A stretch of 64,000 nucleotides of DNA from Halomonas sp. CUBES01 (GCF_020991005.1 NZ_JAJLLW010000006.1:124001-188000); one strand, 5' to 3'; positions 1 through 8,395 are shown, counted from the first letter of the stretch. Notes: a model not told the origin generated them from the sequence alone. Program-made: numbers and translations.

Positions 1-1
1 T

Positions 2-424
2 GCAGCGCCGGTCTCGACGCCTGAGCAACCTGCGGTGGTTGCCACCTACACGCCGGCTTCAGCCCCCTCCGAGTCGGTCTCGGCCCCGTCGGCGGTCGAT
101 GAGCCGGATCGCCAGCCCCAAGAGGATCCGCTACAGGCTTTTATCGAGCGTGAGCGCGTCATGGCGGCGCGTGCGGCCGCTGGCGGCTGGGGTATTCAGG
201 TCGGCGCCTTCAGCCAGGAGGATCAGGCCCAGCGCTACGCCCGTGAAGCCGCTGATTATTTATCCCGTGACGTGGGTGGCCAGGTGGCCGTCGACGCATC
301 GGCTGGCCAGCGTCCGGTATTTCGCGCCCGGCTGATGGCGCTGGAAGAACCGCAGGCCCGCCAGGCCTGCGAACAGCTACGCTCTCGAGGAATGGATTGC
401 ATGGTGGTCAACGCCAGTCTGTAA
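2..424 (+). CDS. SPOR domain protein, C-terminal part (5' end outside window)
   Basis: The frame is open from the left edge, so only the last 140 or so residues are present. A Pro/Ser/Ala/Glu-rich low-complexity linker is followed, over about the last 80 residues, by a SPOR-like domain: the WGIQVGAFSQ motif, then alternating strands and helices ending in GMDCMVV. SPOR domains bind denuded septal peptidoglycan in the periplasm. In related bacteria such a tail is often joined to a D-Ala-D-Ala carboxypeptidase, an RlpA-like lytic transglycosylase or a DedD-like division protein. Which enzyme, if any, lies upstream cannot be seen. A strong terminator follows the stop codon. Confidence 0.75.
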   Translation, partial: AAPVSTPEQPAVVATYTPASAPSESVSAPSAVDEPDRQPQEDPLQAFIERERVMAARAAAGGWGIQVGAFSQEDQAQRYAREAADYLSRDVGGQVAVDASAGQRPVFRARLMALEEPQARQACEQLRSRGMDCMVVNASL

Positions 425-439
425 TGCGGTAGTGTGACA

Positions 440-480
440 GCACCCCGCCAGAGGCTATTTGGCGGGGTGCTTTGCTTTTT
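440..480 (+). terminator. Rho-independent terminator after the SPOR gene
   Basis: Perfect 10-bp inverted repeat (GCACCCCGCC / GGCGGGGTGC, loop of 11) followed by TTTGCTTTTT. It lies inside the longest open frame of the next gene, which argues that the next gene starts downstream at 506. Confidence 0.9.
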
Positions 481-505
481 GGCAGGGAATAAAAAGGAGG
501 TCACG

Positions 506-1381
506 GTGACGACGTCCCTGAAGGGTATCCTCTGCATGTGTCTGGGCGTCCTGTTCCTGGCGCTGGGGGATGCTGTGTCTAAATGGCTGGGCGAGGTTCA
601 TTCGCCGCTGCAGATCATTTTTTTCCGTGCCCTGATCTCGCTGCCGCTGATTGCCTTGCTTGCCCACTTTGCCGGCGGGGTGCGCAAGCTGCGCACGCGG
701 CGACCGGGTGTTCACCTGCTGCGCGGGCTCATCTATACCGCCACCATGGTGTGTTTCGTGCTGGGGCTGACGCTGCTGCCGCTTGCTGAGGCCACCGCGA
801 TTGCCTTTGTGGCGCCGCTTTTTGTCACCCTGCTGTCGGTACCCCTGCTGGGTGAACGCATCGAGCCCCCCGTGCTGATTGCCTCCCTGGTGGGGTTTGT
901 CGGCGTGCTGATTGTGGTTCGCCCCAATGGCGACGCGTTCCAGCCGGGTGCCTTGGCGCTGGTAGGCGCGGCGCTGTTTTACGCCCTGATGATGATTACC
1001 GCTCGGCGTTATGGCGCCCGGGAACACCTCTGGGCGATGCTGTTTTACATGACCTGTGTGCCCCTGGTGGTGACCGCAGCGACCTTGCCGTGGGTCTGGC
1101 AGACGCCGCAGCCCTGGCACTGGGCAGGGTTCTTTGCCTCGGGCGTGCTGGGCGTCGCCGCCACCGCTTTCATTACCCTGGCCTTTCGCTTTGCTCCGGC
1201 GGCGATTGCCGCACCGTTTGATTACACCGCCATGCTTTGGGCCGTACTGCTCGGCTGGTGGTTCTGGGGAGAGTTGCCCGACCTGTGGGTGTGGGTCGGC
1301 AGCGCCTTGATCATGGCCAGCGGCCTGGCGATTGCCTACCACGATCGGCGCACGACCCTGAAGCGTCGCCCCACGGCCTGA
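506..1381 (+). CDS. DMT superfamily (EamA) transporter
   Basis: Predicted inner-membrane transporter of 291 residues with about ten hydrophobic segments in two EamA repeats. The first repeat includes FFRALISLPLIALL and EATAIAFVAPLF. The second has a similar layout ending near LWAVLLGWWFWGELPD and the closing helix ALIMASGLAIAYHDRR. EamA proteins export small metabolites such as amino acids; the substrate here is unknown. I chose the GTG at 506 because AAGGAGG lies 5 bp upstream and a terminator separates it from the earlier in-frame ATG at 434. The gene faces thiE tail to tail. Confidence 0.85.
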   Translation: MTTSLKGILCMCLGVLFLALGDAVSKWLGEVHSPLQIIFFRALISLPLIALLAHFAGGVRKLRTRRPGVHLLRGLIYTATMVCFVLGLTLLPLAEATAIAFVAPLFVTLLSVPLLGERIEPPVLIASLVGFVGVLIVVRPNGDAFQPGALALVGAALFYALMMITARRYGAREHLWAMLFYMTCVPLVVTAATLPWVWQTPQPWHWAGFFASGVLGVAATAFITLAFRFAPAAIAAPFDYTAMLWAVLLGWWFWGELPDLWVWVGSALIMASGLAIAYHDRRTTLKRRPTA

Positions 1382-1384
1382 TGA

Positions 1385-1999
1385 CTATACGCGCTGGAAG
1401 GCGCGTGCCGCCGCCTCGGGATCCGGCTGACCGCAGATCGCCGAGATGACGGCCAACCCGTCAGCACCGGCGCGCTGCACGGCGCTGGCGTGGCTGGCAG
1501 TAAGCCCGCCGATGGCCACGCTGGGTAGCGGGCAGGCGTTGACCAGAGAGGCCAGGCCGCCAAAGCCGATGGGCTGGGCGTGATCCTGCTTGCTGGGCGT
1601 GGCAAATACCGGCCCGATGCCAACGTAATCCAGCAGATCGATGGGCAATGCCTGAAGCTGTTCAACGGCGTTGATCGACAGCCCCAGGATGGCGTCCGGC
1701 CCCATCGCCTGGCGGGCCTGGCGCACGTCGGTGTCGCTCTGGCCAACGTGCAGCCCATCCGCCTGGCTGGCCAGCGCCACCTCGAGACGGTCATTGATGA
1801 TCAGCGGCACGCCGCTACCCGCCAGCAGGGCTTTCAGGCGCCTAGCCTGGTCGATCATCTGCGCATTGCTTGCCTGTTTGTCGCGCAGCTGGACGATGCT
1901 GACCCCGCCCCGCACGGCCTCGCTGACGGTGTTTTCAAGGCCGTAGTGTTGGCACAGTGCCGCATCGGTCACCAGGTAAAGGGATAGATCAAGCGGCAT
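1385..1999 (-). CDS. thiE: Thiamine phosphate synthase
   Basis: Condenses hydroxymethylpyrimidine diphosphate with hydroxyethylthiazole phosphate to give thiamine phosphate. It is 204 residues, the usual length. Family features are visible: LYLVTD at the N-terminus, GGVSIVQLRDK, INDRLEVAL, ADGLHVGQSD, YVGIGPVFATPSK and SVAIGGL near the C-terminal phosphate-binding loop. Its start overlaps the end of thiM by 11 bp, so the two are probably translated from one mRNA and controlled together by the TPP riboswitch ahead of thiM. No thiD lies beside them, so the pyrimidine branch must come from elsewhere. Confidence 0.93.
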   Translation of the reverse strand: MPLDLSLYLVTDAALCQHYGLENTVSEAVRGGVSIVQLRDKQASNAQMIDQARRLKALLAGSGVPLIINDRLEVALASQADGLHVGQSDTDVRQARQAMGPDAILGLSINAVEQLQALPIDLLDYVGIGPVFATPSKQDHAQPIGFGGLASLVNACPLPSVAIGGLTASHASAVQRAGADGLAVISAICGQPDPEAAARAFQRV

Positions 2000-2798
2000 G
2001 CGTCACCTCGTGCTGGGCAAAGTGGCTTAGGTCATCGGGGGTCAGTTGATAAAGAGCGTCCAGAAAGGCCACGTAAAAACTGCCCGGCCCGGCGGCCGTC
2101 GCGCCGGCACGCTGACCGGCCAGGGCGAAAGACGCCACTGCGGCGCTGGTGGCCAGGAGTGGCTTGCCCGGCGTGGCCGCGACAAACGCCGCCACCAGCG
2201 CGCTCAGCGCGCAGCCCAGGGTGGTCACGCGCGGCATCAGCGGGTGGCCGCCGTTGATCGTGTAATACTGGTGGCCATCGGTAACCAGATCCCGCTCCCC
2301 GGTCATGGCCACCACGCAGCGATGCTGTTCGGCCAGCGCCATGGCGGCTGCCAGGGCATCCTCGGTGGCGGCGGTCGCATCCACGCCCCGCCCCTGGTGG
2401 GCCAGTCCATTGAGCGCGAGTATTTCCGAGGCGTTGCCGCGAATCACGCTTGGCCGGTGAGCCAGCAAGTCGGCGCAGACCGTTTGCCGATAGCGGGTGG
2501 CGCCAACGGCCACTGGATCAAGCACCCAAGGGGTGGCGTGGGTATCAGCAGTGTGGGTAGCGAGCTGCATGGCCTCGACCCAAGGCGGGGAAAGCGTTCC
2601 GATATTGACGGAGAGCGCATCGGCCAGCTGGGTAAATTCCGCCACTTCCTGGGTGGCGTGCAGCATGGCGGGGGATGCCTCGGCGGCCAGCAGTACGTTG
2701 GCCGTGCTGTTCATTGCCACGTAATTGGTGATGCAGTGAATCAGCGGGGTGGACTCACGCAGGGATGACAGACAGCTGCCAATAGAAGGTTGCGTCAT
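1989..2798 (-). CDS. thiM: Hydroxyethylthiazole kinase
   Basis: Phosphorylates 4-methyl-5-hydroxyethylthiazole, the salvage step that feeds ThiE. It is 269 residues, within the family range. Visible family motifs: PLIHCITNYVAMNSTANVLLA (thiazole site), WVLDPVAVGATRYR, IRGNASEILAL and the C-terminal catalytic/anion-hole region TTLGCALSALVAAF with its reactive Cys. The ATG at 2798 follows a GGGAGG ribosome-binding site; a GTG at 2831 would add 11 residues but lies inside the leader. First gene of the thiM-thiE operon, behind a TPP riboswitch. Confidence 0.93.
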   Translation of the reverse strand: MTQPSIGSCLSSLRESTPLIHCITNYVAMNSTANVLLAAEASPAMLHATQEVAEFTQLADALSVNIGTLSPPWVEAMQLATHTADTHATPWVLDPVAVGATRYRQTVCADLLAHRPSVIRGNASEILALNGLAHQGRGVDATAATEDALAAAMALAEQHRCVVAMTGERDLVTDGHQYYTINGGHPLMPRVTTLGCALSALVAAFVAATPGKPLLATSAAVASFALAGQRAGATAAGPGSFYVAFLDALYQLTPDDLSHFAQHEVTHAA

Positions 2799-2837
2799 GG
2801 GATCCTCCCGACGGGGAGGTGGTGTGCGCACACCACG

Positions 2838-2911
2838 ACTCCCTACGCCGGTATTAGCCGGTTCAGGTTATAAGGGTGCTTCTCAGCTCGCTGGTCACGA
2901 GCGCCCCTGTC
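2838..2911 (-). promoter_or_regulatory. TPP riboswitch (THI element) ahead of thiM
   Basis: Read on the minus strand, this leader shows the conserved aptamer blocks in order: GGGGCGC, CTGAGA, ACCCTTATAACCTGAA, and CTAATACCGGCGTAGGGAG. These match the THI-box consensus closely. Between the aptamer and the ATG, CCTCCCC (about 2813-2819) can pair with the GGGAGG ribosome-binding site (about 2804-2809), which points to translational control. A separate perfect palindrome, GTGGTGTGCGCACACCAC, sits just upstream of that stem. Confidence 0.93.
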
Positions 2912-2963
2912 GTGTGCTTACTATCCGTGGCTTTGGCGTGTCTGTAAAGCCTTGAAAAACGGG

Positions 2964-3308
2964 CTAGCGAAACGCGATGCGGGTTCCGTAGGTGAGCATT
3001 TCATCAGGCGTCATGGCTTTGCCTTCGACGCCGATCATTTCATCGCCACACTGGTCGGCAAAGGTCAGTACGCCGTGGGTCAAACCCAATGACCCAAGGG
3101 TATCGCGGATTTCGCCGGTGCCGAGAAAGGTGCTGACGTGCCCGTCGGCATTGGACAGGTCGGAGACGCCGTTGGCATGATGAAAGCGCACCTTGTAGAT
3201 GCCATCCATGGATTCCACTTCCACAATCGGCGAGAAGCCGTTGCGTAACGCCTGGGATAGTTGCTTTAGCGTGATGTGGTCGCCAAGGGCCATATCGATC
3301 GAGGTCAT
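2964..3308 (-). CDS. Conserved hypothetical protein, possibly DUF6482 family
   Basis: Acidic 114-residue soluble protein with no signal peptide or membrane segment. The central part (ITLKQLSQAL, then EVESMDGIYKVRF) resembles the small DUF6482 proteins of Pseudomonas and Halomonas, but I make that link from memory of the family pattern only. The start has GGAGCAGG about 5 bp upstream. It lies between the thiamine operon and a DUF2237 gene, all on the minus strand, with gaps over 100 bp, so it is probably transcribed alone. Function unknown. Confidence 0.7.
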   Translation of the reverse strand: MTSIDMALGDHITLKQLSQALRNGFSPIVEVESMDGIYKVRFHHANGVSDLSNADGHVSTFLGTGEIRDTLGSLGLTHGVLTFADQCGDEMIGVEGKAMTPDEMLTYGTRIAFR

Positions 3309-3419
3309 GACCTGCTCCTGATGAACGCCTTTACGTGGGCATTAGAAAACGTTTTGTATAGCTAAGATAATAGAAGTGTAGAGTGTTTGCACAAAATATC
3401 CAACCTGTCTATTGTCACC

Positions 3420-3794
3420 TCAATGCACGGCATCCAGCGCATGTCGGCGCAGCGTGACCAGCTCGATGATATCGAGGGTTTTCTGATGGGTGCCGGAAAG
3501 GATAACCGGCGGGGCCAGCCCCACCTCGGCGGCTTCCAGCCAACGGGACGCGCACAGGCACCAGCGGTCGCCGGGCCGCAGGCCGGGAAAACCGAATTCA
3601 GGGCGGGGCGTCACCAGGTCGTTACCCTGCGCCAGCGAAAAGGCCAGAAACTCCTCGGTAAGCATGGCGCAGACGGAGTGAACGCCCACATCATCCGGCC
3701 CGACGCGGCAGAAGCCATCGCGGTAAAAGCCGGTTTTGGGGGCATGACAGCACGGAGTGAGCGGCTCACCCAGTACATTGAGATCGCGGGCCAT
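3420..3794 (-). CDS. DUF2237 family protein
   Basis: 124-residue soluble protein with the family's hallmark stretches: NVLGEPLTPCC, TGFYRDGFC, GVHSVCA, TPRPEFGFPGLRPGDRWCLCASRW and APPVILSGTH. Five or more conserved Cys residues suggest metal binding or redox sensitivity, but no biochemical function is established to my knowledge. GGAGG lies 5-7 bp before the ATG. Probably a single gene. Confidence 0.88.
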   Translation of the reverse strand: MARDLNVLGEPLTPCCHAPKTGFYRDGFCRVGPDDVGVHSVCAMLTEEFLAFSLAQGNDLVTPRPEFGFPGLRPGDRWCLCASRWLEAAEVGLAPPVILSGTHQKTLDIIELVTLRRHALDAVH

Positions 3795-3941
3795 AAGGCC
3801 TCCTGGCGGTTAAAGACTGGAATTCTGGGCGACTGCCCTCATGATGAAGTGACGGCGCGGTAGTCGCGTATCAACGACATTGGTTTAACAGCTACAGTAT
3901 AGCCTTGTACACCGTGTTAAAAACGTCAAAGGAGATAGCGC

Positions 3942-4475
3942 ATGCCCATGCAAGGTGAGCAGCACCCCGGCGTCAAGCCGGCCCCGGCGCAGACCCAGGG
4001 TTTCCGCCTGAATCACACCATGCTGCGGGTGAAAGACCCCGAGCGAGCCCTGGCGTTTTATTCCCAGGTATTTGGCATGCAGGTGATGCGGCGGCTGGAC
4101 TTCGAGGAAATGCAGTTCTCGCTGTACTTTCTTGCCAACCTGGAAGACGGCGACAGCGTGCCCGACGATACCCAGGCGCGCACCGCCTGGACGTTCAGCC
4201 AGAAGGGCCTGCTGGAACTGACCCACAACTGGGGCACGGAAGATCAGGAGGATTTTGCCTACCACGACGGCAACGCCGAGCCTCAGGGCTTTGGCCATAT
4301 CTGCTTTAGCGTGCCCGATCTGGCGGCGGCCCAGGCGTGGTTCGACGAGCACGACGTCACCTTCGTCAAGCGCGCCGATCAGGGCAAGATGAAGGACGTG
4401 GTGTTCGTCAAAGACCCCGACGGCTACTGGATCGAAGTGATTCAGGCCGACTTGATGGCCGGTAAAGGCGACTAA
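3942..4475 (+). CDS. gloA: Lactoylglutathione lyase (glyoxalase I)
   Basis: Converts the hemithioacetal of methylglyoxal and glutathione to S-lactoylglutathione. It is 177 residues, the longer form shared with Pseudomonas GloA and eukaryotes, with two glyoxalase modules. Metal ligands are visible: His25 in NHTMLRV, Glu in KGLLELTHNWG, His in GFGHICFSV and Glu in GYWIEVIQ. The longer form usually prefers zinc, whereas the short E. coli type uses nickel; that is family knowledge, not seen here. GGAGAT lies upstream of the ATG. The next gene starts 1 bp after the stop, so the two are likely cotranscribed. Confidence 0.92.
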   Translation: MPMQGEQHPGVKPAPAQTQGFRLNHTMLRVKDPERALAFYSQVFGMQVMRRLDFEEMQFSLYFLANLEDGDSVPDDTQARTAWTFSQKGLLELTHNWGTEDQEDFAYHDGNAEPQGFGHICFSVPDLAAAQAWFDEHDVTFVKRADQGKMKDVVFVKDPDGYWIEVIQADLMAGKGD

Positions 4476-4476
4476 C

Positions 4477-4839
4477 ATGGCGCATCTGCTGTTCCGCCTG
4501 CGCCACGTCACCGACGAGGAAGCCATGGAGGTGCGCCAGCTGCTGGACGCCCACGGGATGGATACCTACGAGACCCAGGCAGGCTTCTTTCGGCTGGGCG
4601 TGGATGCCATCTGGCTACGCGACCTCAGTCAGCTCGAAACGGCCAGGGCGCTATTGGCCGACTACCAGGCCGAGCGCCAGATTCGCGCCCGGCAGGCCCA
4701 CCAGGAGGCCGTCGAACGGGGTGACGCGCCGACGCTATGGCGACGCTTCACCGCCCACCCCATCCAGGTCACGCTGGTGGGCGTGGCCATCGTGCTGTTG
4801 ATCGCGCTGACGCTACTGCCGTTTCTCGCGCTAGGCTGA
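4477..4839 (+). CDS. DUF6164 family membrane protein
   Basis: 120 residues. The soluble first part (HLLFRLRHVTDEEAMEVRQLL, then FRLGVDAIWL) is typical of DUF6164. It is followed by a helical linker rich in Arg/Gln/Ala and one C-terminal membrane segment (about residues 95-118). The start is 1 bp past the gloA stop, which suggests translational coupling. The last 9 bp overlap the convergent cupin gene. Function unknown. Confidence 0.8.
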   Translation: MAHLLFRLRHVTDEEAMEVRQLLDAHGMDTYETQAGFFRLGVDAIWLRDLSQLETARALLADYQAERQIRARQAHQEAVERGDAPTLWRRFTAHPIQVTLVGVAIVLLIALTLLPFLALG

Positions 4840-5511
4840 TTCGGCCTGTGCGGGAGGCAGGTGCCCGCGTTTGAGGTATAGCTGCACGCCGTTGGCGCCG
4901 GCGGTCAGCGTAAGCGCCACGCCGCTGGGATAACGGCACCAGCTGCCGGCCGGATAATCGCGCTCGCCGTCGCTCAGCGTGCCTTCCAGCACAAACAGTT
5001 CCAGCCCGCCGGTGAGCACCGGGTAGCGGATGGCGTGGCCGGGTTCCCAGCGTTCCAAGCTGACCCGCTCCTGCTTGAAGGTGTGCAGCATTTTGTAGGT
5101 AATGCCGGGGCGGCGATCCGGCTGCCAGGGCAGGCGGTGGGCGGGAACGGCCAGCTGCAGGATATCGTTGGGGTCAAACTGATGCAGCTTGACCAGAATC
5201 AGCGCGCCTTCCTCGCCAATTTGCGGCGTATGGCCGGTACCGATGGGGTTGCGCAGATAGCTGCCGGCCGCATACTGGCCATGCTCATCGGCGAACACGC
5301 CTTCCAGGACGAGAATCTCTTCACCGCCACCGTGGACGTGCCGATCAAACTGGCTGTTGGGCGCGTAACGCACAAGGCTCGTGGCACGCGCCACTTCATC
5401 ACCAATGCGGTCAAGCATCATCCGCTCGACACCGGCGCTGGGCGAGGCAACCCACTGATAATCGTCCGGAGTGACACAGGCGAAGTGGGAAAAATCGGCG
5501 TTCAAACGCAT
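4831..5511 (-). CDS. ChrR-like cupin domain protein
   Basis: 226-residue double-stranded beta-helix protein with two cupin halves. The first half carries the metal-binding pattern FDRHVHGGGEEILVLEG; the second (GLELFVLEGTLSDGERDYPAGSWCRYP) lacks the His pair. This matches the ChrR-type anti-sigma cupin fold, but no sigma factor or zinc-binding anti-sigma domain is encoded beside it, so a metabolic or sensor role is equally possible. The ATG at 5511 starts the homologous region (MRLNADFS); an upstream in-frame extension looks non-coding. Confidence 0.75.
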   Translation of the reverse strand: MRLNADFSHFACVTPDDYQWVASPSAGVERMMLDRIGDEVARATSLVRYAPNSQFDRHVHGGGEEILVLEGVFADEHGQYAAGSYLRNPIGTGHTPQIGEEGALILVKLHQFDPNDILQLAVPAHRLPWQPDRRPGITYKMLHTFKQERVSLERWEPGHAIRYPVLTGGLELFVLEGTLSDGERDYPAGSWCRYPSGVALTLTAGANGVQLYLKRGHLPPAQAESA

Positions 5512-5568
5512 GGGGCTGGCTCTTTGCAGGCAAGGGAATGCTGCCAGTCTCCATATCGAGGTCGCAAA

Positions 5569-5655
5569 ATGCAACTTTCCCTTCGCCAGATGCCCCCGGA
5601 AAGCCGCGCGATGGCCGCTTTCCGGGCGTGGCTGCTCAAGGCGGTCAACGCCTGA
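5569..5655 (+). pseudogene. Possible remnant of a LysR-type regulator C-terminus
   Basis: A 28-codon open stretch ends in PESRAMAAFRAWLLKAVNA followed by TGA. The pattern AAFR.WLL near a stop is characteristic of the last residues of GcvA/LysR-type regulators. No LysR effector or HTH domain precedes it; upstream is the antisense of the cupin gene. I read it as a decayed tail, but a chance resemblance over 15 residues cannot be excluded. Confidence 0.3.
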
Positions 5656-5679
5656 GCAGCGCGTATTTATCGAGGCTGA

Positions 5680-6747
5680 TCAGTGATCGTGGTCGCCGTG
5701 GTCATGATCATGACCGTGATCATCCTCATGGGCATGACCGTGCTCGTCGGCTTGACCATGGTCTTCATGATCCGGGTCGGCCAGCGCGTCGTGCAGCACC
5801 TTGGCATTGTGACGCATCATGCCTAAGTAAGTACTTGCTTCGCCTTCGGTGCTCAAGGCATCGGCATACAGAGTGCCCGCCACGCTCAGCCCGGTTTCTT
5901 CGGCCAGTTGGTCGAGTATCGACTGGTTGGTCATGTTTTCGTGGAACAGCGCCTCGACGTTCTCTTCTTCGATCACGTCGATGAGGTCGGCCATGCTGGC
6001 GCCGCTCGGGTCGGCTTCTGTGGATAGCCCTACCGGGGACAGAAAACGCACGCCGTAGGCGTCAGCAAAGTACCCGAACGAATCGTGGCCGGTGATCACG
6101 CTGGTGGAAGGGGGAATCTCCTCGATCAGCGCACGGATCTCGGCGTCGGTGGCCTGAACCTCGGCCAGATAGCGCTCGGCGTTTTCCTCATACGCCTCGC
6201 GGTTGTCGCCATCGGCCTCGATCAGCCCATCGCGGATGTTCTCGACGTAGGTTTCAGCGCGGGCCAGGTCCTGCCAGGCGTGCGGGTCGTCATCGCCGTG
6301 GGCGTGCTGGGCTTCAGCATCGTGACCATGATCGTCATGACCCTGTTCGTCGTGGCCATGGTCATCATGACCGTGCTCGTCGTGATCACCCTGGCCGGCC
6401 CGGGCCAGCGGCCTCATGCCCTGGGTCGCGGTAACCAGCGCGCCGCGATAATCGCTGGAATCGATCAGGCGCTCCATCCAGCCCTCGTAGAGCAGCCCGT
6501 TAAAGACTACCAGGTCGGCATCGGCCAGCGCGCGTGCGTCGCCGGGGCTGGGCGAATACACGTGGGCGTCGCCGTCAGGGCCAACCAGCGAGGTCACCGC
6601 CACGTGCTCGCCGCCGACCTGTTCAACCATATCGGCCAGAATCGAAAAGCTGGTGACCACTTGTACGCGCTCGGACGCCACGGCGGCGGGCAAGGCCAGC
6701 AGCGCAGACGCGCCAATCAGCCAGCGGGAGAAAGGTAACGGCGACAT
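5680..6747 (-). CDS. znuA: Zinc ABC transporter, periplasmic zinc-binding protein
   Basis: Captures Zn(II) in the periplasm and hands it to ZnuB. 355 residues: signal peptide (cleavage near VASERVQ), TSFSILADMV, a first ligand region with DAHVYSP, a His/Asp-rich loop (about residues 119-150, repeats of HDDHGHDE), the second ligand motif DPHAWQDLA, then GHDSFGYFA and FHENMTNQ. A second His-rich stretch forms the C-terminal 30 residues, which is unusual because most ZnuA proteins have only the central loop. Transcribed away from znuB's promoter side and separated from znuB by 39 bp. Confidence 0.95.
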   Translation of the reverse strand: MSPLPFSRWLIGASALLALPAAVASERVQVVTSFSILADMVEQVGGEHVAVTSLVGPDGDAHVYSPSPGDARALADADLVVFNGLLYEGWMERLIDSSDYRGALVTATQGMRPLARAGQGDHDEHGHDDHGHDEQGHDDHGHDAEAQHAHGDDDPHAWQDLARAETYVENIRDGLIEADGDNREAYEENAERYLAEVQATDAEIRALIEEIPPSTSVITGHDSFGYFADAYGVRFLSPVGLSTEADPSGASMADLIDVIEEENVEALFHENMTNQSILDQLAEETGLSVAGTLYADALSTEGEASTYLGMMRHNAKVLHDALADPDHEDHGQADEHGHAHEDDHGHDHDHGDHDH

Positions 6748-6786
6748 GAAGGCTCCTTATCAAGGTGAACGGGCAAGACCCGGTGA

Positions 6787-7677
6787 TCAAGCGCTTGGCT
6801 CCGCCGAGAGCGGCGCGGTTTTGCGCCGCCAGCGAGCGGCCAAGCTGTGATAACGGCCGAACAGGGCAGACAATAGATAGCCACTGCCGGCCAGCAGAAT
6901 AATGCTGGGGCCTGAGGGAATGTCGAGATGAAACGACAGCAACAGCCCGCCGGTACTGGCAATCATCGCAAGCGCCACGGCAATCCCGATCAACCCCTCC
7001 AGGCGCTTGCTCCAGAAGCGCGCCGAGGTGGCTGGCAGCATCATCAAGCCCACTGCCATCAGTGTTCCCAGGGTTTGAAACCCGGCGGTAAGATTGAGCA
7101 CCAGCAGCCCCAAAAACACGCTGTGCACCCAGCCGCTGCGGCGACTCTGGCCGCGCAAAAACAGCGGGTCCAGGCATTCCACCACCAGGGCGCGGAAAAT
7201 CACCGCCAGGGTCAGCACAATCAAGGTGCTCATCCCGGCGATCAGCAACAGCGCGGTGGAGTTGATCGCCAGAATCGAACCAAACAGCACATGGGTCAGA
7301 TCGACGCTGCTGCCACCAATCGAGATCAGCATCACGCCTGCCGCCAAGGAAATAATGAAAAAGCTCGCCATGGCAGCGTCTTCGCGCTGGCCGCCCATCT
7401 TGGAAACGGCTCCGGCAAGCAATGCCACCATCACGCCGAACAGCACGCCGCCGATGCTCATCACCGGCAGTGAAAACCCGGCCAGCAGAAAGCCCAGCGC
7501 CACCCCGGGCAGAATCGCGTGGGCCATGGCGTCGCCAATCAGGCTCATGCCGCGCAGCACCAGAAACACGCCCAGCGTGGGCGCCGCCAACGACAGTGCC
7601 AGGCCGCCGACTACCGCACGGCGCATGAAGCCGTAATCGAAAGGCGCGATAAACCAGGCATCAAGCAGTGCCAGCAT
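6787..7677 (-). CDS. znuB: Zinc ABC transporter permease
   Basis: 296-residue ABC-3 family inner-membrane permease with about eight or nine hydrophobic segments. The family signature around the coupling loop is seen in GMSLIGDAMAHAILPGVALGFLLAG, followed by SKMGGQREDAAMASFFI. It pairs with ZnuC; its start lies inside the 3' end of znuC (17-bp overlap), so translation is coupled. The C-terminal tail is basic and cytoplasmic. Confidence 0.94.
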   Translation of the reverse strand: MLALLDAWFIAPFDYGFMRRAVVGGLALSLAAPTLGVFLVLRGMSLIGDAMAHAILPGVALGFLLAGFSLPVMSIGGVLFGVMVALLAGAVSKMGGQREDAAMASFFIISLAAGVMLISIGGSSVDLTHVLFGSILAINSTALLLIAGMSTLIVLTLAVIFRALVVECLDPLFLRGQSRRSGWVHSVFLGLLVLNLTAGFQTLGTLMAVGLMMLPATSARFWSKRLEGLIGIAVALAMIASTGGLLLSFHLDIPSGPSIILLAGSGYLLSALFGRYHSLAARWRRKTAPLSAEPSA

Positions 7678-8395
7678 GACGGCCTCCCAGCGTGAAGGGC
7701 ACCACCTGAGCGGGCGCGTGCTGATGGGTAAGCGCGCTGGGCGACATCCAGCGGCCGTGACCGCCGTTGAGCATCAGCACTTCGTCGGCCAGGCGCTGCA
7801 GGTGATCCATATCGTGGAGCACCAGAATCAGCGTCGCGCCGTCGTCGGCCATCTGGCGCAAAATGCGGATCAGAATGTCCACCGTCTCGCTATCCACGTT
7901 GGCAAACGGCTCGTCGAGCAGCAGAAGCTCGGCTTCCTGCATCAGCGTGCGGCCGATCAGGGCGCGCTGGCGCTGACCGCCGGACAGCTCGCCCAGCGGA
8001 CGGTGCGCCAGATGTGAGATGCCCAGCCGCGCCATGATCTCGCGGCCCTTGCGGTAGTGCGCCGCGCAATAGCCTTTCAGCGCCCCGTGGCTTGGCCAGC
8101 TGCCGGTCATCACCAGCTCTTCCACGCTCATCGGGAAGGAAAGGTCCAACGCCAACTGCTGCGGTAGCCAGGCCCGGCGTTCCTTGGGCACGGTGCATAC
8201 CACCTTGCCGCTCATCGGGCGGAGTTCACCCATGATGGCCTGAATGAGCGTGCTTTTACCCGCGCCGTTCGCACCGATCAGCGCGGTGATCGCGCCGGGT
8301 TGAAAGTCGCCTTCCACATGCTCCAGCACCGTGCGGTGCCCCTGGGCCAAATGCAGGTCATGCAGCTGCAGGCGTGATAGTGAGCGCCGGCTCAT
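7661..8395 (-). CDS. znuC: Zinc ABC transporter ATP-binding protein
   Basis: 244-residue ABC ATPase driving zinc import. Visible: Walker A GANGAGKST, Q-loop LPQQLALDL, signature LSGGQRQR, Walker B LLLLDEPFA and the switch His in LVLHDMDH. The ATG at 8395 overlaps the TGA of the small upstream ORF (ATGA), and the frame further upstream encodes only that overlapped region read in another frame, so I reject the longer start at 8503. Second gene of a Zur-box-led operon: microprotein-znuC-znuB-znuA. Confidence 0.93.
   Translation of the reverse strand: MSRRSLSRLQLHDLHLAQGHRTVLEHVEGDFQPGAITALIGANGAGKSTLIQAIMGELRPMSGKVVCTVPKERRAWLPQQLALDLSFPMSVEELVMTGSWPSHGALKGYCAAHYRKGREIMARLGISHLAHRPLGELSGGQRQRALIGRTLMQEAELLLLDEPFANVDSETVDILIRILRQMADDGATLILVLHDMDHLQRLADEVLMLNGGHGRWMSPSALTHQHAPAQVVPFTLGGRHAGTA

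Noticed and set aside
434..505. N-terminal extension of the DMT transporter from the ATG at 434
   Set aside because: It crosses a strong terminator hairpin and has no ribosome-binding site; the GTG at 506 has AAGGAGG.
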